This document shows positions 1-8,283 of a stretch of 64,000 nucleotides of DNA, piece by piece. The translations under genes were made by a program, and so were the position numbers. The DNA lies in assembly GCF_003151075.1 (NCBI RefSeq), contig NZ_CP029482.1, forward strand, positions 3,410,001 through 3,474,000. The letters are read 5' to 3'. Below the pieces are notes generated by a model. That model made no database searches. It was not told the DNA's origin and saw only the letters and a list, made by a program, of their open reading frames with translations. The stretch's first letter is position 1; the number at the start of each line of letters is the position of its first letter. This DNA comes from Pseudomonas sp. 31-12. GTDB taxonomy: Bacteria; Pseudomonadota; Gammaproteobacteria; Pseudomonadales; Pseudomonadaceae.

Positions 1-261
1 ACGGCGAGTCAAGTCGAGGCGGGCACCCAGCAGGTGAATGAGTTCGTTGAATCGATCAGCAAGAATGCACCGGCCGGTTCCGAGCCAGTCGTGGCGGCCT
101 TCAAGTCGGGCCTGGCGAATGCCAGTACCGCGTTTGAAAGTGCACAGAAAGCCGTGAAACAGGCTTCCGATGTGGCTCAGAGCAATTTTGACGCGGCCAC
201 TGCCGCCGCCACCAAAGCAGCACCGGAAGCGGGCGCCAAGACTACCAGCGGTAACAAGTAA
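1..261 (+). CDS. Phasin family protein, C-terminal part
   Basis: The frame is open to the left edge, so the gene starts upstream; the GTG at 34 is an internal codon, not a credible start. The visible 86 residues are low-complexity and rich in Ala, Lys and Ser, with the amphipathic helical pattern of phasins (AAFKSGLANASTAFESAQKA). Phasins coat polyhydroxyalkanoate granules. The convergent neighbour is phaR, which supports the assignment. A strong terminator follows the stop codon. Confidence 0.75.
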   Translation, partial: TASQVEAGTQQVNEFVESISKNAPAGSEPVVAAFKSGLANASTAFESAQKAVKQASDVAQSNFDAATAAATKAAPEAGAKTTSGNK

Positions 262-286
262 GTCATATCAGGCCAGTTGCACAAGC

Positions 287-323
287 AATGGCGATGGGTT
301 TATTCCCCATCGCCATTTTTTTT
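287..323 (+). terminator. Intrinsic terminator of the phasin gene
   Basis: A perfect 12-bp stem (AATGGCGATGGG at 287-298, its complement at 306-317) encloses a 7-nt loop and runs into an uninterrupted T tract. The convergent phaR stop codon (300-302) lies inside the hairpin, so the terminator also encodes the last PhaR residues. Confidence 0.9.
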
Positions 324-857
324 CGTCCCGTTATCGGTGCCCGGCTTGGCGCCAAACATGCCGAACAGGTTCTGGGTATTGAGGTACAAGGCCTTGGACT
401 GGTCGACATACTGACGCATCAGGTCCTGCATGACCGGGGCCTGTTGATGCATGAAGTCGCTCCAGGCCTCGGACGACTGCGCGCCGGTCTGCGACTGAAT
501 GTCGATAACGGTCTGGATGCTTTTGTCCAGGTAGCTGCCGAGCGCGCCTTGGTACGGACCATAGAACTGGATAATCCCCATCAGCATCTCGCTGGTGAAG
601 ATCGGCTCTCCGCCGCTTTCGGCTTCCAGAATCACTTGCAGCAGGATGCTGCGCGTCAGGTCTTCGCCGCTCTTGGCATCGACCACCTGAAACGCAACTT
701 TATCGACGACCAATTGGCGCACATCCGCCAGCGTCAAATGACTGCTGGTGTGGGTGTCATACAGTCGGCGATTGGGGTACTTCTTGATCAGACGGGGCGT
801 GTTCCGACTGTTATCTGGCATGCGGGGCGTCTCGTGGCGAGCCTGGTTTGCAGGCAT
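300..857 (-). CDS. phaR: Polyhydroxyalkanoate synthesis repressor PhaR
   Basis: A 185-residue protein with the PHB/PHA accumulation regulator DNA-binding domain at about residues 20-80, including the signature RLIKKYPNRRLYDT, followed by the conserved region around EPIFTSEMLMGIIQFYG. The C-terminal tail is hydrophilic. PhaR proteins bind polyhydroxyalkanoate granules and phasin promoters and repress granule-associated protein genes when no polymer is present; that is family knowledge. The convergent phasin gene fits this job. A second in-frame Met at residue 13 (position 821) is an alternative start, since the region before it is not part of the conserved domain. Confidence 0.88.
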   Translation of the reverse strand: MPANQARHETPRMPDNSRNTPRLIKKYPNRRLYDTHTSSHLTLADVRQLVVDKVAFQVVDAKSGEDLTRSILLQVILEAESGGEPIFTSEMLMGIIQFYGPYQGALGSYLDKSIQTVIDIQSQTGAQSSEAWSDFMHQQAPVMQDLMRQYVDQSKALYLNTQNLFGMFGAKPGTDNGTKKNGDGE

Positions 858-929
858 CTTAACCTACTATGGCCACTGCCGCGGGATGGGGTAGGTCGGG
901 AGCAATATCTTCGGTGCTTCTGAGGCCGC

Positions 930-1004
930 CATCGCGGGCAAGCCCGCTCCCACAGGGATCTGGGGACACTGAAGATCCCTGTGGGAGCGGGCTTGCCCGC
1001 GATG
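930..1004. repeat. REPIN / paired REP sequences
   Basis: Two perfectly inverted 32-nt arms (930-961 and 973-1004) are separated by 11 nt. Each contains the Pseudomonas REP core GCGGGCAAGCCCGCTCCCAC. This doublet form is the mobile unit spread by RAYT transposases; no RAYT gene is in the window. It lies in the intergenic space between phaR and the porin gene. Confidence 0.9.
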
Positions 1005-1033
1005 AGGGCCGCCGACACGACGAAAAACCTGAA

Positions 1034-1071
1034 GAAAAAAAGGGAACCCGCCGCCAAGCGAGTCCCCCTTG
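1034..1071 (-). terminator. Terminator after the OprD-family porin gene
   Basis: Read on the minus strand, an imperfect GC-rich stem (AAGGGGGACTCGC pairing with GCGGGTTCCCTT, with mismatches) is followed by a run of eight T, shortly after the porin stop codon. Confidence 0.6.
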
Positions 1072-1085
1072 TGAAGCCTGAATCG

Positions 1086-2354
1086 TTACCAGATCGGCAG
1101 GGTGTAGCTGACAATCAAGCGATTCTCATCCAGATCACTGCCAAAGTTGGTCGACCGCACCGTTGCATTCCGCCATTTCACGCCGACATTCTTCAGCGGG
1201 CCGCTCTGCACGACATAACCAATGTCGGTATCACGTTCCCACTCCTTGCCTTGCGGACGATTGCCGCCCAGGTCGATATTGTCGCCGGTGATATAGCGGG
1301 TCATGAAGGTGAGGCCCGGCACGCCCATGGCCGCAAAGTTGTAGTCATAACGCGCCTGCCAGGACTTTTCGTCCTTGCTGGCGAAGTCGCCGATCTGCAC
1401 GAAGTTCACCAGGAACGCATCGGTGCCGTTGACGTAGGCAAAACCGGTGTCGCCGCTCATGCCTTGATAACCCAGGCCAAACGCATGCCCGCCGAGGCTG
1501 TAGGTGAACATCGCGCCAATCGCATTGTTGTCGACATTGCTGCCGCCATCATCCGTGGAGCGAGCAAAACGCAGGTCCGTTTTCAACGACTGCCCCGTGG
1601 TCACCGGCATCACGTAGGTCAGGTTCACCAGGTGCTGACTGTAGAAATTGTCGAGGTGGCCGTAGCTGTAGCCGGTGGCGAGATTGCTGGTCCACTTGTA
1701 GTTGAGGGCGGCGAAATCGAAGCTGTCACTGTCGACATGCCGCGTGGTGATGCCTTTGGCGCCGGTGCGGGTGATACCCATGTCCTCGTAGTCCGAGGAG
1801 TCACGCTGATTGACCTGGGTCAGCCGCCCGGCATCCGCCGTCAGGCCTTCAATCTCCAGCGAGGTCAACTGACCGCCCTTGAAGGTTTGTGGCAACAGCC
1901 GAGAATCGTTGGCCAATACCGTTGGCAGTTTCGGCAGCAGTGTGCCGAGTTTCAGGGTGCTTTTGGAGGCGCGCAGTTTGGCGGTCACACCCAGTTCGCC
2001 GTACTCGTCCTGCGCCCCTTTGCTCGTGTCGCGATGGCGTTTGAGCAGGCCGGAGCCTGCGCGATCAGGGCTGGAATCGAGTTTGACGCCGACCAGGCCA
2101 ATCGCATCGAAACCGACGCCGATCAAACCGTCGGTGAAGCCCGACTCATAGCGCAGCAGAAAACCCTGGGCCCATTCCTCTTGTTTGGATTGGGCGGCGT
2201 TGTCCTGGCGATAGTCACGGTTGAAATAGAAGTTGCGCAGTTCGAGGCTGGCCTTGCTGTCTTTGACAAAGTCCGCAGCAGCGGGGGCCGAGAGGCTGAT
2301 GACGCCGCCAGCCAGTAACAGTCGGGTAGCGAGGGTGCGGGTGTTGCGGTCCAT
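1086..2354 (-). CDS. OprD-family outer membrane porin
   Basis: A 422-residue protein with a cleavable signal peptide (hydrophobic stretch ending SAPAAA-DFV at about residue 27), then alternating beta-strand sequence typical of OprD/OpdK channels: early SLELRNFYFNRDYR, internal ARYDYNFAAMGVPGLTFMTRY, and a C-terminal strand (VSYTLPIW) ending in an aromatic residue. OprD porins take up small amino acids or carboxylates; the substrate cannot be read from sequence. Its place beside acyl-CoA enzymes and a carboxylate symporter suggests an organic acid. The start has a clear AAAGGGG ribosome-binding site, and the leader carries an A-rich Crc/Hfq-like motif. Confidence 0.88.
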   Translation of the reverse strand: MDRNTRTLATRLLLAGGVISLSAPAAADFVKDSKASLELRNFYFNRDYRQDNAAQSKQEEWAQGFLLRYESGFTDGLIGVGFDAIGLVGVKLDSSPDRAGSGLLKRHRDTSKGAQDEYGELGVTAKLRASKSTLKLGTLLPKLPTVLANDSRLLPQTFKGGQLTSLEIEGLTADAGRLTQVNQRDSSDYEDMGITRTGAKGITTRHVDSDSFDFAALNYKWTSNLATGYSYGHLDNFYSQHLVNLTYVMPVTTGQSLKTDLRFARSTDDGGSNVDNNAIGAMFTYSLGGHAFGLGYQGMSGDTGFAYVNGTDAFLVNFVQIGDFASKDEKSWQARYDYNFAAMGVPGLTFMTRYITGDNIDLGGNRPQGKEWERDTDIGYVVQSGPLKNVGVKWRNATVRSTNFGSDLDENRLIVSYTLPIW

Positions 2355-2365
2355 GGTGAAGCCCC

Positions 2366-2377
2366 TTTGTTTTTATT
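2366..2377 (-). promoter_or_regulatory. Putative Crc/Hfq catabolite-repression motif
   Basis: On the minus strand the porin leader reads AATAAAAACAAAGGGG just upstream of the start, matching the A-rich AANAANAA motif that Hfq/Crc binds in Pseudomonas mRNAs. It abuts the ribosome-binding site, where binding would block translation. Function is inferred. Confidence 0.45.
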
Positions 2378-2428
2378 ATGGAAAGACAGGTCCCGCGGCC
2401 CTCGCCAGGCAGGCGAGGGCTTATCAAT

Positions 2429-2471
2429 AAAAAAACGCGGACGCCGAATCGAGAGGAGCGTGGCGCCGCGT
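2429..2471 (-). terminator. Terminator after the acyl-CoA dehydrogenase gene
   Basis: On the minus strand a stem formed by ACGCGGCGCC and GGCGTCCGCGT (one bulged T) is followed by seven T. It lies 12 nt beyond the dehydrogenase stop. A separate 9-bp hairpin (2398-2420) lies between it and the porin start. Confidence 0.7.
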
Positions 2472-2482
2472 CGGTTCAATCG

Positions 2483-4255
2483 TTAGAACTGTTCGGCGCT
2501 CAGGCCGTACAACGAGGCGCTGCCGGCGAGAATGGAATGCTCCAGGCTCAACGTGCGCGGGAGCAGGCGGCGGATGTAGAAATCGGCGGTGGCGATCTTC
2601 GCGCCGTAGAACTTGGGGTCGTCGCTGAGTTTTTTCTTCGCGACCTGGGCCATGCGCGCCCAGAGCCAGGCGTAGGCGACGTAACCGAACAGGTGCAAAT
2701 ACTCGACCGAAGCCGCGCCGATTTCGTTGCGATTGGTCGCGGCCTGGTCTTGCAGCCAGTCGCTGAGGTTTTCCAGACGCTGCACGGCATCGAACAGTTG
2801 CACGGAGTAGGGCGCGTCGGGCTGATGGGCGAAACGACGGATCTCCCCGGTGAATTGACGCAGCGCGAAGCCGCTATCGGCCAACACTTTGCGGCCGAGC
2901 AGGTCCAGCGCCTGAATACCGTTGGTGCCTTCGTAGATCTGCGCGATGCGCACGTCACGGACCAATTGTTCCTGGCCCCATTCGCGGATGTAGCCATGGC
3001 CGCCGAAGACTTGCTGGCCGTTGATGCAGCTTTCCAGACCGGTGTCGGTGAAGAACGCTTTGGCCACTGGCGTCAGCAGCGCGACCAGGGTCTGGGCGCT
3101 GTCGCGCTCCTTGGCGTCATCGGAAAACTTCGCCAGGTCCAGTTGCTGTCCTACATAACTGGCAAACGCACGGCCACCTTCGGTCATGGCTTTCATGCTC
3201 AGCAGCATGCGCCGCACATCCGGGTGGACGATGATCGGGTCAGCCACTTTGTCCGGGGCAATCGCACCGGTCGGGGAGCGGCTCTGCACACGTTCACGGG
3301 CATACGCCACGGCGCTCTGATAGGACGCTTCGGCGCAGCCAATGCCCTGAATGCCGATGGACAGGCGCTCGTAATTCATCATGGTGAACATCGCCGCCAG
3401 GCCTTTGTTGACCTCGCCGACCAGCCAACCGCTGGCGCCGTCGAAGTTCATCACGCAGGTGGCCGAGGCCTTGATGCCCATCTTGTGTTCGATCGAACCG
3501 CAGCTCACGGCGTTGGCATCGCCGAGTGAACCGTCGGCATTGACCAGCACCTTGGGCACGACGAACAGCGAGATACCTTTCGGCCCCGCAGGCGCATCCG
3601 GCAGTTTGGCCAGCACCAGATGAACGATGTTTTCGGTCAGGTCCTGATCACCACCGGTGATGAAGATCTTGCTGCCGGTGATGCTGAAGCTGCCGTCAGC
3701 CTGAGGTTCGGCGCGGGTGCGGATGATCCCCAGGTCGGTGCCGGCGTGGGCTTCGGTCAGGCACATCGAGCCGGCCCAGCGACCTTCGTACATCGGCGGC
3801 AGGTAGATTTTTTTCAGGCTCTCGCTGGCGTGGGCATCCAGTGCCAGGCAGGCACCGGAACTCAATGCCGAATACAGGGCGAAACTTGAGTTGGCGCCGT
3901 AAAGCATTTCTTCGAACTGCACGGCGAGCATTTTCGGCATGCCCATGCCGCCGAAATCGGCGTTGCCGGAAAGGCCCACCCAGCCGCCTTCAATGAAGGT
4001 GGCATAAGCCTGTTTGAAGCCGATCGGTGTGCTGACCTGGCCATCGAGCCACTGGGCGCCTTCTTCGTCGCCGCTGCGATTCAACGGCGCAATCAGGTGC
4101 GAGGTGACTTTCGCCGCTTCCTCAAGAATGGCGTCAGCGGTGTCGGCGTCGACATTGTCGGCCAAGGCCGGCAAGCGCGCCCACAGGGCCGGGGCATCGA
4201 ACACTTCATGCAGCACAAAGCGCATGTCGCGCAGCGGGGCGTTGAATTCGGGCAT
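2483..4255 (-). CDS. Acyl-CoA dehydrogenase (DmdC-like, about 590 residues)
   Basis: A FAD-dependent acyl-CoA dehydrogenase of the long type, with the usual N-terminal, middle and C-terminal dehydrogenase domains plus an extra C-terminal domain. Visible motifs are the flavin/substrate loop MCLTEAHAGTDLG, the FGGHGYIREWGQEQLVRD segment, and YEGTNGIQALDLLGRK. The 590-residue length matches the DmdC/long-form group rather than the 380-residue short-chain group. I chose the ATG at 4255 (MPEFNAPLRD); it is preceded by GAGG and begins the conserved region, while the upstream extension looks untranslated. Followed by a terminator. The exact acyl substrate is not determinable. Confidence 0.88.
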   Translation of the reverse strand: MPEFNAPLRDMRFVLHEVFDAPALWARLPALADNVDADTADAILEEAAKVTSHLIAPLNRSGDEEGAQWLDGQVSTPIGFKQAYATFIEGGWVGLSGNADFGGMGMPKMLAVQFEEMLYGANSSFALYSALSSGACLALDAHASESLKKIYLPPMYEGRWAGSMCLTEAHAGTDLGIIRTRAEPQADGSFSITGSKIFITGGDQDLTENIVHLVLAKLPDAPAGPKGISLFVVPKVLVNADGSLGDANAVSCGSIEHKMGIKASATCVMNFDGASGWLVGEVNKGLAAMFTMMNYERLSIGIQGIGCAEASYQSAVAYARERVQSRSPTGAIAPDKVADPIIVHPDVRRMLLSMKAMTEGGRAFASYVGQQLDLAKFSDDAKERDSAQTLVALLTPVAKAFFTDTGLESCINGQQVFGGHGYIREWGQEQLVRDVRIAQIYEGTNGIQALDLLGRKVLADSGFALRQFTGEIRRFAHQPDAPYSVQLFDAVQRLENLSDWLQDQAATNRNEIGAASVEYLHLFGYVAYAWLWARMAQVAKKKLSDDPKFYGAKIATADFYIRRLLPRTLSLEHSILAGSASLYGLSAEQF

Positions 4256-4318
4256 AACGTGAACCTCAAAAGGTGTGCGGTGGGCACGGCGCCGCAATGG
4301 CAGGCCGTGCCCTTTCAA

Positions 4319-5989
4319 TCAATGAGCGCAAGCGCTGGCGGCACCGAGGCCGGTCTGGGCGCGAACGAACTGGTCGGCGTAGGCATCACGCTCCTTGTCG
4401 GCCCGCACGCTGCGGTCGAGTTTGGAGACGACGATGATCACGAAGAACGCCAGGGGCATGGAGAACAGTGCCGGGTGGTCGTACGGGAAAATCGCTTGGG
4501 CATGACCGAGTACGGTGACCCAGACGGCTGGCGACAGGATCACCAGCACCAGTGCGCAGATCAGGCCAGCGAAACCGCCGATGATCGCGCCTTTGGTGGT
4601 CAGGCCTTTCCAGTACATGGCCATGATCAGCACCGGGAAGTTGGTTGACGCGGCGATGCCGAAGGTCAGGCCCACCAGGAACGCAACGTTCATCTTCTCG
4701 AACAGAATGCCCAGCAGAATCGCGATGATGCCCAGGCCAACCGTGGCCATGCGCGTCACACGCATTTCCTCTTTCTGACTGGCTTTGCCTTTTTTGAACA
4801 CCGTGGCGTAGAGGTCATGGGAAATTGCCGAGGCACCGGCCAGGGCCAGCCCGGACACCACCGCCAGAATGGTGGCGAAGGCCACCGCCGAGAGGAAACC
4901 GAAGAACAAGTTGCCACCGACCGCTTTGGCCAGGTGCATGGCAACCATGTTGCCGCCGCCGATCAAGGCACCGCCGACTTCACCATTAACGTAGTACTGC
5001 GGGTCGGTGCCGATGATGACCATCGCGGCAAAGCCCAGGGTGCACACAACGAGGAAGAAGAAGCCGATGAAACCGGTGGCGTAGAACACCGACTTACGCG
5101 CTTCCTTGGCGTTCGGCACGGTGAAGAAACGCATCAGGATGTGCGGCAGACCGGCAATCCCGAACACCAGGCCCAGGGACATCGAAGCGGTGTTGATCGG
5201 GTCGGCGAGCATCGAGCCCGGGCCCATGATGTTCCAGCCACTAGCGTGGGCCTGGACGGCTTTGTCGGCCAGGGTTTCGTAGCTGAAACCGAACTGCGAC
5301 ATGGCCATCACCGCGAGGGTGGTGCCGCCGGCGAGCAGCAACACAGCCTTGATGATCTGCACCCAAGTAGTGGCGATCATGCCGCCGAAAATCACGTAGA
5401 CCAGCATCAATGCGCCAACGATCACCACGGCAACCGGGTAATCGAGACCAAACAGCAATTTGATCAATTGACCGGCACCGACCATCTGCACGATCAGGTA
5501 GCAGCACACCACCGTCAGTGAACCGAACGCGGCGAAGATCCGCACTTTGTTCTGATCCAGGCGATAGGACACGATGTCGGCGAAGGTGTAGCGGCCCAGG
5601 TTGCGCAGACGCTCGGCCATCAGGAAGGTGATGATCGGCCAGCCGACAAAGAAGCCGATGGTATAGATGAAGCCGTCGTAGCCTTTGGCGAATACCAGGC
5701 TGGACAGCCCCAGCAGCGTGGCGGCGGACATGTAGTCACCGGCAATCGCCAGACCGTTCTGGAACCCGGTGATGCCACCGCCCGCGGTGTAGAAGTCCGA
5801 CGTGGATTTGGTTTGCCGCGCAGCCCACCAGGTAATCGCCAGCGTGCCCAGCACGAAGACGAAGAACATGCCGATGGCATGCAGGTTCAGCGGTTGTTTT
5901 TCCACCACGCCCACGGCCGGGGCAGCGAGGACGAGGGAGGCCGGCAACAGGCCGGCAGCGGCGAGGACGAGCTTACGAAGCAGGTTCAT
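4319..5989 (-). CDS. actP: Sodium:solute (acetate-type) symporter ActP
   Basis: A 556-residue member of the solute:sodium symporter family. The chosen start (5989) gives an N-terminal signal-like helix followed by about 13 hydrophobic segments, with the conserved stretches [24 protein letters not shown] (in part) and [18 protein letters not shown] typical of ActP acetate permeases. The start overlaps the yjcH stop by one base (TAATG), which indicates translational coupling. The ActP-YjcH pairing is the standard acetate/glycolate uptake arrangement. A substrate other than acetate is possible because Pseudomonas carries paralogues. Confidence 0.88.
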   Translation of the reverse strand: MNLLRKLVLAAAGLLPASLVLAAPAVGVVEKQPLNLHAIGMFFVFVLGTLAITWWAARQTKSTSDFYTAGGGITGFQNGLAIAGDYMSAATLLGLSSLVFAKGYDGFIYTIGFFVGWPIITFLMAERLRNLGRYTFADIVSYRLDQNKVRIFAAFGSLTVVCCYLIVQMVGAGQLIKLLFGLDYPVAVVIVGALMLVYVIFGGMIATTWVQIIKAVLLLAGGTTLAVMAMSQFGFSYETLADKAVQAHASGWNIMGPGSMLADPINTASMSLGLVFGIAGLPHILMRFFTVPNAKEARKSVFYATGFIGFFFLVVCTLGFAAMVIIGTDPQYYVNGEVGGALIGGGNMVAMHLAKAVGGNLFFGFLSAVAFATILAVVSGLALAGASAISHDLYATVFKKGKASQKEEMRVTRMATVGLGIIAILLGILFEKMNVAFLVGLTFGIAASTNFPVLIMAMYWKGLTTKGAIIGGFAGLICALVLVILSPAVWVTVLGHAQAIFPYDHPALFSMPLAFFVIIVVSKLDRSVRADKERDAYADQFVRAQTGLGAASACAH

Positions 5990-6315
5990 TACTTGCTCTC
6001 CTCGAGAATGGCGGCGCCCAGTGCATCGAAGCGGGTGTTGGCGCGGTAGACGTACCAGCCAGTCAGCAGCCAGGAAAAAATGATGATTGCCGCGCCCACT
6101 GGCATACCCAGGGTCAACATCCGATGTTCGGCGAGCGGCGCATGCAGCCACTGCGGGGCAAACGCCACGACCAGCATGAACCCGTAGTAAGTGCCCAGCA
6201 CCGCAGCGCTCAGCGACCAAGCCAGGCGCGAACGGCTGCTGACCAATTGCAGGAACTTCGGATTGGTCCGAATGCGTTCGCAACGTTGGGTATCGGTTGA
6301 ATGGATGTCGATCAT
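5989..6315 (-). CDS. yjcH: DUF485 inner-membrane protein YjcH
   Basis: A 108-residue protein with two transmembrane helices (around [18 protein letters not shown] and [19 protein letters not shown]), the DUF485 layout. It always accompanies ActP-type symporters, and here its stop overlaps the actP start. The ATG at 6315 has GTGGAG upstream; the longer open frame to 6417 has no good ribosome-binding site. Molecular role is unproven in the family. Confidence 0.88.
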   Translation of the reverse strand: MIDIHSTDTQRCERIRTNPKFLQLVSSRSRLAWSLSAAVLGTYYGFMLVVAFAPQWLHAPLAEHRMLTLGMPVGAAIIIFSWLLTGWYVYRANTRFDALGAAILEESK

Positions 6316-6429
6316 GGGTGGCTCCACATGTGTTGTTATAGGCGTTTGAACGGGGCTGAATTCGGCGTACACGAGCCCGAAGCGGCAGGTAAGGCACCTG
6401 CCGCCGGGTGGGGACAACGTCGGTTCGGG

Positions 6430-8052
6430 TTAGAGCGCTTTAGCCCTGTCGCGCAGGACGTACTTCTGGATCTTGCCGGTGGATGTTTTCGGCAACAGGG
6501 TGAAAATCACCGTGCGCGGGACTTTGAAACCGGCCAGGTGCTCGCGGCAGAAACTGATGATGTCGGCCTCGCGCACGTCCTGGTGATCGGCCTTCAAGGT
6601 GACGAAGGCGCAAGGCGTTTCGCCCCATTTTTCATCGGGACGGGCGACCACGGCGGCTTCCATCACGCCCGGATGGCGATAGAGCACGCCTTCCAGTTCG
6701 ATGGTGGAAATGTTCTCGCCGCCGGAAATGATGATGTCCTTGAGCCGGTCCTTGATCTCGACATAACCGTTGGGATGACACACCGCCAGGTCGCCGGTGT
6801 GGAACCAGCCGCCTTCGAACGCTTCGGCGGTGGCGGTCGGGTTCTTCAGGTAGCCCTTCATCACAGTGTTGCCGCGCATGAAGATCTCACCGATGGTCTG
6901 ACCGTCGCGTGGGGTCGGTTCCAGGGTCTTCGAGTCGCCGACCATCACGCCTTCAAGCGTCGGGTAGCGCACACCCTGACGGGATTTGATCTGTGCTCGT
7001 TCTTCCAGCGGCAACTCATCCCATTCGGCATGCCAGGCGCAGAGCGTTACCGGGCCATAGGTTTCGGTCAGGCCGTAGACGTGGGTGACCTTGATGCCCA
7101 TCTCTTCGACAGCGCCGATCACTTTGGCCGGTGGTGCAGCGCCGGCAACCATGGCGTTGACCGGGTGATCGATGGCCGCTTTCGCCGATTCCGGCATGTT
7201 GACCAAGGCATTGAGCACGATCGGTGCAGCGCACAGGTGCGTGATCTGATGCTCGCGGATCAGGGTGAGGATTTTCTGCGGATCGACGCGGCGCAGGAAC
7301 ACATGCACGCCGGCCATTGCGGTGATGATCCACGGGTAGCACCAACCGTTGCAGTGGAACATCGGCAGGGTCCAGAGGTACACCGGATGGTTGCCCATGG
7401 CCCAGGTCATCTGGTTGCCCAGCGAGTTCAGGTACGCGCCGCGATGGTGGTAAACCACGCCTTTCGGGTTGCCGGTGGTGCCGGAGGTGTAGTTCAACGA
7501 GATGGCTTGCCACTCGTCGGCCGGCCACTGCCAGGCGTAATCCGGATCGCCTTCGGCCAGCAGCGCTTCATAGTCCAGGTCGCTGACGGCCTGGCCTTCA
7601 CCGTATTCCGGGTCATTGACGTCGATGACCAGCGGCGGGTGATCGAGCATGCCGATGGCGGCATGAATCACATCATGGAACTCGCGGTCGGTGATCAGCA
7701 CCTTGGCTTCACCATGCTGCAGCATGAAGGCAATGGCTTCGGCATCCAGACGCACATTGAGCGGGTTGAGCACTGCACCGATCATCGGCACGCCGAAATG
7801 CACTTCCAGCATCTCGGGGATGTTGGGCAGCATCACCGCCACGGTGTCGTTCTTGCCGATGCCGCGACCGGCCAGCGCCGAGGCCAGACGACGGCAACGG
7901 GTGTAGGTCTGCGCCCAGGTACGACGGATCGAACCGTGGATCACGGCCGGGTAGTGAGGGTAAACGCTGGCTGTGCGCTCGATGAAGCTGAGCGGAGACA
8001 AAGCAATGTGATTGACAGCCGAAGGGCCTAGCCCTTGTTCATAGATCGACAT
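6430..8052 (-). CDS. Acyl-CoA synthetase (AMP-forming, DmdB-like)
   Basis: A 540-residue adenylate-forming ligase. Visible signatures are the phosphate loop [16 protein letters not shown], the adenine-binding [11 protein letters not shown], the hinge/A8 motif [11 protein letters not shown]...[17 protein letters not shown], and the C-terminal catalytic lysine in [15 protein letters not shown]. It converts a carboxylic acid, ATP and CoA to acyl-CoA. With the nearby symporter and acyl-CoA dehydrogenase it would form an uptake-activation-oxidation unit. Start 8052 ([13 protein letters not shown]) is the conserved N-terminus of this group; the frame extends to 8118 without better support. Substrate is likely a short or medium acid (inference). 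Confidence 0.85.
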   Translation of the reverse strand: MSIYEQGLGPSAVNHIALSPLSFIERTASVYPHYPAVIHGSIRRTWAQTYTRCRRLASALAGRGIGKNDTVAVMLPNIPEMLEVHFGVPMIGAVLNPLNVRLDAEAIAFMLQHGEAKVLITDREFHDVIHAAIGMLDHPPLVIDVNDPEYGEGQAVSDLDYEALLAEGDPDYAWQWPADEWQAISLNYTSGTTGNPKGVVYHHRGAYLNSLGNQMTWAMGNHPVYLWTLPMFHCNGWCYPWIITAMAGVHVFLRRVDPQKILTLIREHQITHLCAAPIVLNALVNMPESAKAAIDHPVNAMVAGAAPPAKVIGAVEEMGIKVTHVYGLTETYGPVTLCAWHAEWDELPLEERAQIKSRQGVRYPTLEGVMVGDSKTLEPTPRDGQTIGEIFMRGNTVMKGYLKNPTATAEAFEGGWFHTGDLAVCHPNGYVEIKDRLKDIIISGGENISTIELEGVLYRHPGVMEAAVVARPDEKWGETPCAFVTLKADHQDVREADIISFCREHLAGFKVPRTVIFTLLPKTSTGKIQKYVLRDRAKAL

Positions 8053-8181
8053 GACGGGTACTCGGTGGCTGATTGTTAGCTCTATGGATGGCCTGTTCAG
8101 CGTAGCCGCTGAGGTCATCCTTTATGTCCGGTCTGCTTTATATAACAATCTGCCACACATATGGAAGTACAACCTACGCAG

Positions 8182-8199
8182 TATAGTAGAAGTACTATA
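8182..8199. promoter_or_regulatory. Palindromic operator candidate in divergent promoter region
   Basis: TATAGTA-gaag-TACTATA, two perfect 7-bp arms around 4 nt, sits in the AT-rich spacer between the acyl-CoA synthetase and the histidine kinase. Its symmetry and place suggest a regulator site, possibly for the adjacent response regulator. Confidence 0.4.
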
Positions 8200-8283
8200 T
8201 TTGATTCTTCGGCTTCCAAATGAATGCGGCGATACCTCTAACGCCGGTATATTCTTGGCTCCCCCGGACAAAGCGGACCTGTG

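Noticed and set aside
930..1004. REPIN arms considered as a terminator for phaR or the porin gene
   Set aside because: No T run on either side, and the arms match the mobile REP doublet core, which explains the symmetry.
2378..3529. Long plus-strand open frame over the acyl-CoA dehydrogenase gene
   Set aside because: Antisense shadow of a GC-rich gene; composition mirrors the minus-strand codon pattern and no motif is visible.
6301..8031. 576-codon plus-strand frame over the acyl-CoA synthetase gene
   Set aside because: Antisense shadow; the minus strand carries every adenylate-forming enzyme motif.
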